Positions 59,103 through 64,000 of a stretch of 64,000 nucleotides of DNA are shown one piece after another. Origin of the DNA: Andalucia godoyi (Eukaryota; Discoba; Jakobea; Jakobida; Andaluciidae); contig VRVR01000040.1 of NCBI GenBank assembly GCA_009859145.1, positions 124,001 through 188,000 of the forward strand. Reading direction: 5' to 3'. The notes under the pieces were generated by a model that had not been told where the DNA came from, searched no databases, and worked only from the letters and a program-made list of their open reading frames with translations. Numbering within the stretch: the first letter of the stretch is position 1; each line of letters opens with the position of its first letter. The position numbers were made by a program, and so were the translations under genes.

Positions 59103-61356
59103 TTAATTGCCAGAACCTTGCGAGTCATGAGAACCCGAGCTCCGTCCAGCATGATGCATCGACTCGACAAACTTCTGAGCAATCTTCGCCTGCTCCTCGA
59201 GCGTTGAGGTGGCCGGATTTGCTGCAGCGAGTACATCGTCACGCACAAGCTTGGTATTGAGCGTGATGGTTGCCTGAACAAATCCCCGTTCGTCACGAAC
59301 GAGGCCAGAAGTTACGAAAACCCATTCAAAGCGTTCACGATGCTCGCCCACTGGCACCGAGACAACAGTCTGATAAACAAGTTTTGAGCAGTCAATTTCT
59401 GTTGCGAAATGCTGGCGCAGCATGGAGTCCAGATCAGCATCTCTGACAAAGTCCTGAGCTGTCCGATACTTGTCGGCAACTCCGAAGAGCGACATAAACA
59501 GCGGTTCATCGGTCGTCAGGAAACAGCCCCCCGGACAATCACCGTGGTGGCGCCGAATGGGCGAGCCTTCATTAAGTTCTCAAACCACACAGGGTCGCTT
59601 TCTACCTTCTGTCGAAGAACTTTGTACGACGGCGCTCTTAGCCACGGAGAAGAATACTGCTGAACAGCACCGCCGGACAGAGATGAAGGAGCCTGCGGAG
59701 AAAGCCTTGCAGAGAGTGACGACAAGGAGGAGGAGGATGACGACATCATACCGGCAATATCACCAACGGGCGATGCAGAAGGTGACGAGGGATCCGATGC
59801 GGGAACCGCTGCATCTGCGCTGTCAACAAACTCCATAGCATTGAACTCTCTGATCGACTGAGCATATTTGTTCAGCACCTGGATCATTCGCATGACTGCG
59901 TCTTTTGCATCTTGGCGAAACTTGGCGTCCATTACTTGGGATACTGGAACCCCCGATAACAGATTTTGCAGCTGCTGTTGCAGCTGCTGATCATGACCAT
60001 CATCATCTCCCTTTCGGAGTTCTGATCGTCGCAGCTTTCCAGGAGGAAATTCGATTTCTTGCGAATCGGCTTCTGTTTTTGTGGGAGCCAATATCCGCTC
60101 ACAGTTTGCATATTGTTGATGTTGCCGTTGCTGCTGCAGCTGCTGTTGTTGCAGCTGCTGCTGCGAAACCAGTTGGTCGATTGCTAACTGTGCAAACGAA
60201 GCCTCTGGCCATGCAGGAACGGGCATCGGCATTTGAAATTGCATCATATGCAACATTGGATGCAATCCGAACGGCATGTTCAGCGTTCCACCCTCTCCGT
60301 TGACAGTATGATTCTTTGCTGACGACTGTTGATGAACACTCAACGGATGCCGATGCATCGCAATCATCGAAGCAGTATTCATAGCAGCATTCGCAGTGAA
60401 GGAAAAGGAAGAAGAAGAAGAAGAAGAAGAAGAAGAGGAGGAGGAGGAGGAGGAGGAGGNNNNNNNNNNNNNNNNNNNNNNNNNNNNNNNNNNNNNNNNN
60501 NNNNNNNNNNNNNNNNNNNNNNNNNNNNNNNNNNNNNNNNNNNNNNNNNNNNNNNNNNNNNNNNNNNNNNNNNNNNNNNNNNNNNNNNNNNNNNNNNNNN
60601 NNNNNNNNNNNNNNNNNNNNNNNNNNNNNNNNNNNNNNNNNNNNNNNNNNNNNNNNNNNNNNNNNNNNNNNNNNNNNNNNNNNNNNNNNNNNNNNNNNNN
60701 NNNNNNNNNNNNNNNNNNNNNNNNNNNNNNNNNNNNNNNNNNNNNNNNNNNNNNNNNNNNNNNNNNNNNNNNNNNNNNNNNNNNNNNNNNNNNNNNNNNN
60801 NNNNNNNNNNNNNNNNNNNNNNNNNNNNNNNNNNNNNNNNNNNNNNNNNNNNNNNNNNNNNNNNNNNNNNGAGAGAGAGAGAAGAGGAGGAGGAGGAGGA
60901 GGAGGAGGAAGAACCATGTAATTCTTGTGGTCCAGAGGAGACCAATGGCGGCAAAGAACCTGGCGCTCTCTTCTTGCGTCCCCGCTTCTTAGGCTCAATC
61001 TGAATGCAATCCAACTTTCTCTCAACACATCGTCGGCATGGCTTCTCCAATGAACAAGAAACGTGCGAAATTCTACAATGATAGCAGGCGCTTTTTTGCT
61101 TTCCACTCGCATCGCATGACTCGGAGGCATCTCCTCCACTTGTGGGTTGCACAAATGCAGCATCTGACGCAGCAGTAACAGACGGCGAAGAAGTCGATGA
61201 CGGAAAAGTTCGGGGATTGAGCAACTTCACACTCTCCACGGACTCCTCTTTCCGCGAACCATGCGGACTCTTGCTGGGACTAGAAAGGTTGTGTGGATAA
61301 GAAGAAGAAGCGGGCACTGTAACATCAGGAATTCTACGATCTCCCATAAAAATCAT
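59103..61356 (-). pseudogene. Zn2Cys6 transcription factor, interrupted by an assembly gap and a one-base frameshift
   Basis: The N-terminal exon frame (61356 down to the gap) contains a perfect GAL4-type zinc cluster, CX2CX6CX5CX2CX6C (CYHCRISHVSC, CRRCVERKLDC), followed by a basic KKRGRKKR. It enters a Ser run at an AGG/GAG repeat, then a 411-bp run of Ns (60460-60870). After the gap the frame at 59516-60382 continues (Gln-rich tract, then FENLMKARPFGATTVIVRG). It stops only because of a C6 tract at 59527-59532; one more base in that tract would join it to the last frame (59103-59495: MSLFGVADKYRTAQDFVRDA), which looks like the end of a PAS-like domain. Most likely one intact gene with sequence errors. 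It is listed as broken because the frame as given is not continuous. Confidence 0.65.
60460..60870. other. Assembly gap (411 Ns) inside an AGG/GAG repeat
   Basis: A run of Ns flanked on both sides by GAG/GGA trinucleotide repeats (about 60411-60459 and 60871-60909). The gap is inside the Zn2Cys6 gene; the true repeat length is unknown. Confidence 0.99.
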
Positions 61357-61783
61357 GCGTTGCTGTTCTTGTTTCTTCTTTGGGGAATCACGAGTCTAAA
61401 AGTTGAAATAGGGGAACCCCACGAAAAAGAAATGAAATGATGCTGATAAAGATTGTGGAAAAGCAATAAACACAAAGATCAGAACAAAAATAATAATATA
61501 TAAAAAAAATCAAAAAAATCCTGCTTTTGAATCCAACGCGCGCTCTTGTCGATACTGCAAAATTCCAAAAGAGATTTGACGACAAACCGTCCCCAAAGCA
61601 GAAGAGGAACGGGGGAAAAGTTTATAGGGGAAAAAGCAGACGCAGGTAAAAGGGATTTAGCAATGGCAGACGCCGACGAACCGCCACATGCAAGGAAAGA
61701 CCAAAAACAGAAAAGAAAAGAAGCACAAGAAAGAAAGAGTGCGATCCTTTTTCTTATAATTCTTGTTGTTGTTGTTGTTGTTG

Positions 61784-61818
<35 letters not shown>

Positions 61819-63250
61819 TGTAAAAAGTGCAAGTGACTGCGCTGAGCAAAACGGAGAAAGAAGAAGAAAGAGCTCGGGAACGAAGGGGGAAACGGAAAAC
61901 CCAATGTTTCTGTTTTGTTTTCTTCCAGCTAAATAAAAAAAAAAAGACAAGAAAAAGAAAATGGGTACAAAAACGCAACAAGAAAGTCGGCATTCGTAGC
62001 AAGCAGCCAGGTGGGGGGAAACATGCACGGCAATTCAGCGGCCAATCGGAGGCTGGGTTCCAAATAAAGCTTTGGGACGACGGAGGCGAGCATCTGGTGA
62101 TCCGACGTGTCTGCTACGATAAATGGACTGCTATAACCAAGATTGGAAAGGCTCGAAGTCGTTCGTCCGTCAGCCAGCCGCAACAGATTACACCGCAGAT
62201 TGGGGATATGGTAGCAACGTCCCCCACAGGCCATCTTGCCATCGTCGGCTTGAGGTGGAACATTCATGTTCACGCTCGCGAACGTCGCATCAAAGCGGGA
62301 TAAGCGAGTTTGTTGCCGAATACGAACAGAGATGCCTGCAGCCATCTTACACGGATGACTCTTTCGGCTCAGGGGCTGTGCGTGCCAGAGCTGGAATTTT
62401 GCTTCCACACCACATCCAGAGCTTCTTCTCTGCTAATGTGGAAACATTTTCCGGCGCTCCACCTGTTGCCGCAGGTTGAACTCGGTAGAAGGAGGCTCGG
62501 AGTCAACCTCCCGCCAACCCACACGGATCCACTGGAGAAAGAAGGCACACGTCTTCCAATGGACAATGCCTTAACATGGAGCGAAAACGCACGGCGTGCA
62601 GCACGGCGCGGGAGGCGCAGCACTGGATAATGGCGCGTATTCTCGGCAACGTCTGAAAATCTAGCATCGCGAAAAACAGTAGCGAACATGCGATGATGAT
62701 GAAGAAGTAAAACGCCTCACGCACGCACAACGATTGCAGAATGTCATCACCACAAGTAATTTAAATCAAGACAAACAAACAAGCAAAAAAAGAAGAAAAA
62801 AAGCACTGCCTCATGTTGTACAGTTATGCGGCATAGGGAATCATTCGATCGCAGCTGCTGCCGCAAATCCCGTGTTTGGACGCTTCGTGTTTGACGAGCG
62901 CAGAAAGGACACGGTCAACACTTTTATTCGCAACGGTGCTGTTCTTGCATCGCAAATCAAAGCTGGAAGTGGGGAACATGACATTCGCTCCATGGCCTTG
63001 TTGTATTCCAGACGAAGGCAGCTTTGTCCCTCCTCAGCACGGGGGCTCCATCGGTCGAGACAACAGCGTCTCCCGGAGCTTCCCAGATGTTGGCATTTAC
63101 CACCCGAGTCAACCTCATGAATCATGACTGGAATGAACTGTTCCAGCATCCGAGTGTTCCGTAATCATACTCGTTTTATTTCTATTCGTTACTCGAGAGA
63201 AAGAACGGAAAAACAACAAACGACAGCGACGATGGCTGCAGCGAACGTGT
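61357..63250. other. 1.9-kb region without a supported gene
   Basis: Contains a GTT/ATT trinucleotide microsatellite at about 61761-61818, A-rich stretches (61925-61965, 62770-62800), and mixed sequence from 62000 to 63150. Several frames of 100-160 codons overlap on both strands (for example 61827-62303 plus, 61929-62408 minus, 62734-63120 plus) but none shows a recognised motif or a convincing start. A small or spliced gene cannot be excluded. Confidence 0.4.
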
Positions 63251-64000
63251 TTAGAGCGAAGCAAGTCCGGCCCAGGCATCAGCCTCGATACCGCACTCGT
63301 TGACACCACGAACGATCTTGAAGAAACCAGTCTCACCCCAAGCAGGGCCCCACGAGTTGGCAATCAACCAGTAGGCAACTCCGTTCTCAGTACCCCAACC
63401 GACAAGCTTGACTGCATGTCCTCCAAGGAGCTCACCAGTCTGGTGCTTGTAGACTCCCGAAGTGTACGAGATGAAATCCTTGTAGACCTCAAAGGCAACC
63501 TGGACGGGTCCGTTGGTGGACAATTCAGTCTGCATCTTGGCAACAGTCTCCCAGAACAGCAAGCCACCAGAAATGTGCTTTGCGTTCTTGGCCTTGTAGA
63601 GCTTAAGAGGGGATCCGTCAGTGCAGGTCTTGGGGCAAGAGCCAGAGTCTCCGCCACCAGAAGTGTACGGAACGCAGGCATCAGAAGGAAGACCAGTCGA
63701 CATGAGGAAAGACCAGGCGTTGGAGAGCTGTCCACCTTGGCAACCCATGTCACCGGTGTCGCAGGAAACCTGGTACTGCGGCGAGAGAACAACGTTCACA
63801 GAGCCCTTGGAGGCAATGCAGAAACGATCAGAGAGGGACTCAGAGGCAGAGAATGCCCAGCACGATCCACACTGCTGCTGGTCACGGATCGGATGGATGC
63901 AGTTGGGCCATTGGGTGCGCGCATCAAACGTTGCGGGGAGAGCAGCGAGTGCGGCGTCTGCAACAGATGAGGTTTCCCAGACAGTCGAGCGGCGGACAGG
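63251..64000 (-). CDS. Cathepsin B-like cysteine protease, truncated by the window edge
   Basis: The C-terminal 249 residues of a papain-family (C1A) cysteine protease, cathepsin B subgroup; the gene continues beyond position 64000. Visible motifs: LPATFDARTQWPNC (mature N-terminus), QQQCGSCWAFSASE (oxyanion Gln and catalytic Cys), GCQGGQLSNAW, GGHAVKLVGWG (catalytic His) and NSWGPAWGETGFFKI (catalytic Asn). The frame is open to the window end. The stretch where cathepsin B carries its two-histidine occluding loop is short here and has no HH pair, so carboxydipeptidase activity may be lacking. Such enzymes act in lysosomes/food vacuoles or are secreted. Signal peptide and propeptide lie outside the window. 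Confidence 0.92.
   Translation of the reverse strand, partial: PVRRSTVWETSSVADAALAALPATFDARTQWPNCIHPIRDQQQCGSCWAFSASESLSDRFCIASKGSVNVVLSPQYQVSCDTGDMGCQGGQLSNAWSFLMSTGLPSDACVPYTSGGGDSGSCPKTCTDGSPLKLYKAKNAKHISGGLLFWETVAKMQTELSTNGPVQVAFEVYKDFISYTSGVYKHQTGELLGGHAVKLVGWGTENGVAYWLIANSWGPAWGETGFFKIVRGVNECGIEADAWAGLASL

Noticed and set aside
60329-61163. Long frames running through the N-gap on both strands
   Set aside because: They consist mainly of undetermined residues and repeat-coded runs; only the minus-strand Zn2Cys6 frame has real motifs.

Overview
This is nuclear DNA of a compact, intron-poor unicellular eukaryote (a protist; the lineage cannot be fixed from this window). Reasons: 40S and 60S ribosomal protein genes, a ubiquitin-ribosomal fusion, a GATOR1 subunit, an Aurora kinase, a peroxisomal import receptor, proteasome and exosome factors, nuclear-coded mitochondrial proteins with targeting-like N-termini, GT-AG introns, no operons, and a Zn2Cys6 transcription factor. 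A kelch protein rich in RPxTA/RPxSA motifs and a possible PPP1R36-like protein hint at a flagellate stage (inference). Genes lie on both strands, mostly as single exons separated by 60-700 bp of T-rich or A-rich spacer and microsatellites.

Layout. 0-9 kb: ankyrin protein, exosome RRP45, RPS21 (one intron), glutaredoxin-domain protein, mitochondrial bL17, an unrecognised small acidic protein. 9-13 kb: IML1/DEPDC5-like. 13.0-13.5 kb: remnant of a Fanzor (eukaryotic TnpB-like) nuclease gene. 14.8-29.1 kb: COQ6, HxxxD acyltransferase, GAF/coiled-coil protein, trehalose-6-phosphate phosphatase, a large unknown protein, mitochondrial m-AAA protease. 29.2-32.8 kb: translation cluster with ubiquitin-RPS27A and RPS7 sharing a divergent promoter, an STMP1-like micropeptide, and RPL11 divergent from Aurora kinase. 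34.8-36.5 kb: phospholipase B-like. 36.5-39.5 kb: gene-poor. 39.5-44.8 kb: PEX7, kelch protein, proteasome maturation factor, Yip1-family protein. 45.0-45.4 kb: a second Fanzor remnant, inverted and internally deleted. 45.8-59 kb: two tandem membrane paralogues, mitochondrial PheRS, CDK9-like kinase, TilS-like lysidine synthase, PPP1R36-like protein, AdoMet decarboxylase, small membrane protein, FANCL. 59.1-61.4 kb: a Zn2Cys6 factor broken by an assembly gap and a probable one-base error. 63.25-64 kb: the C-terminal part of a cathepsin B-like protease that runs off the window.

Most genes are housekeeping. The most unusual items are the related Fanzor-like fossils in opposite orientation about 32 kb apart that share one frameshift, and telo-box-like AACCCTA motifs in multiple copies upstream of the ribosomal protein genes. 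Many start codons also sit just downstream of a CAG that looks like a 3' splice site, which suggests leader introns or trans-splicing.
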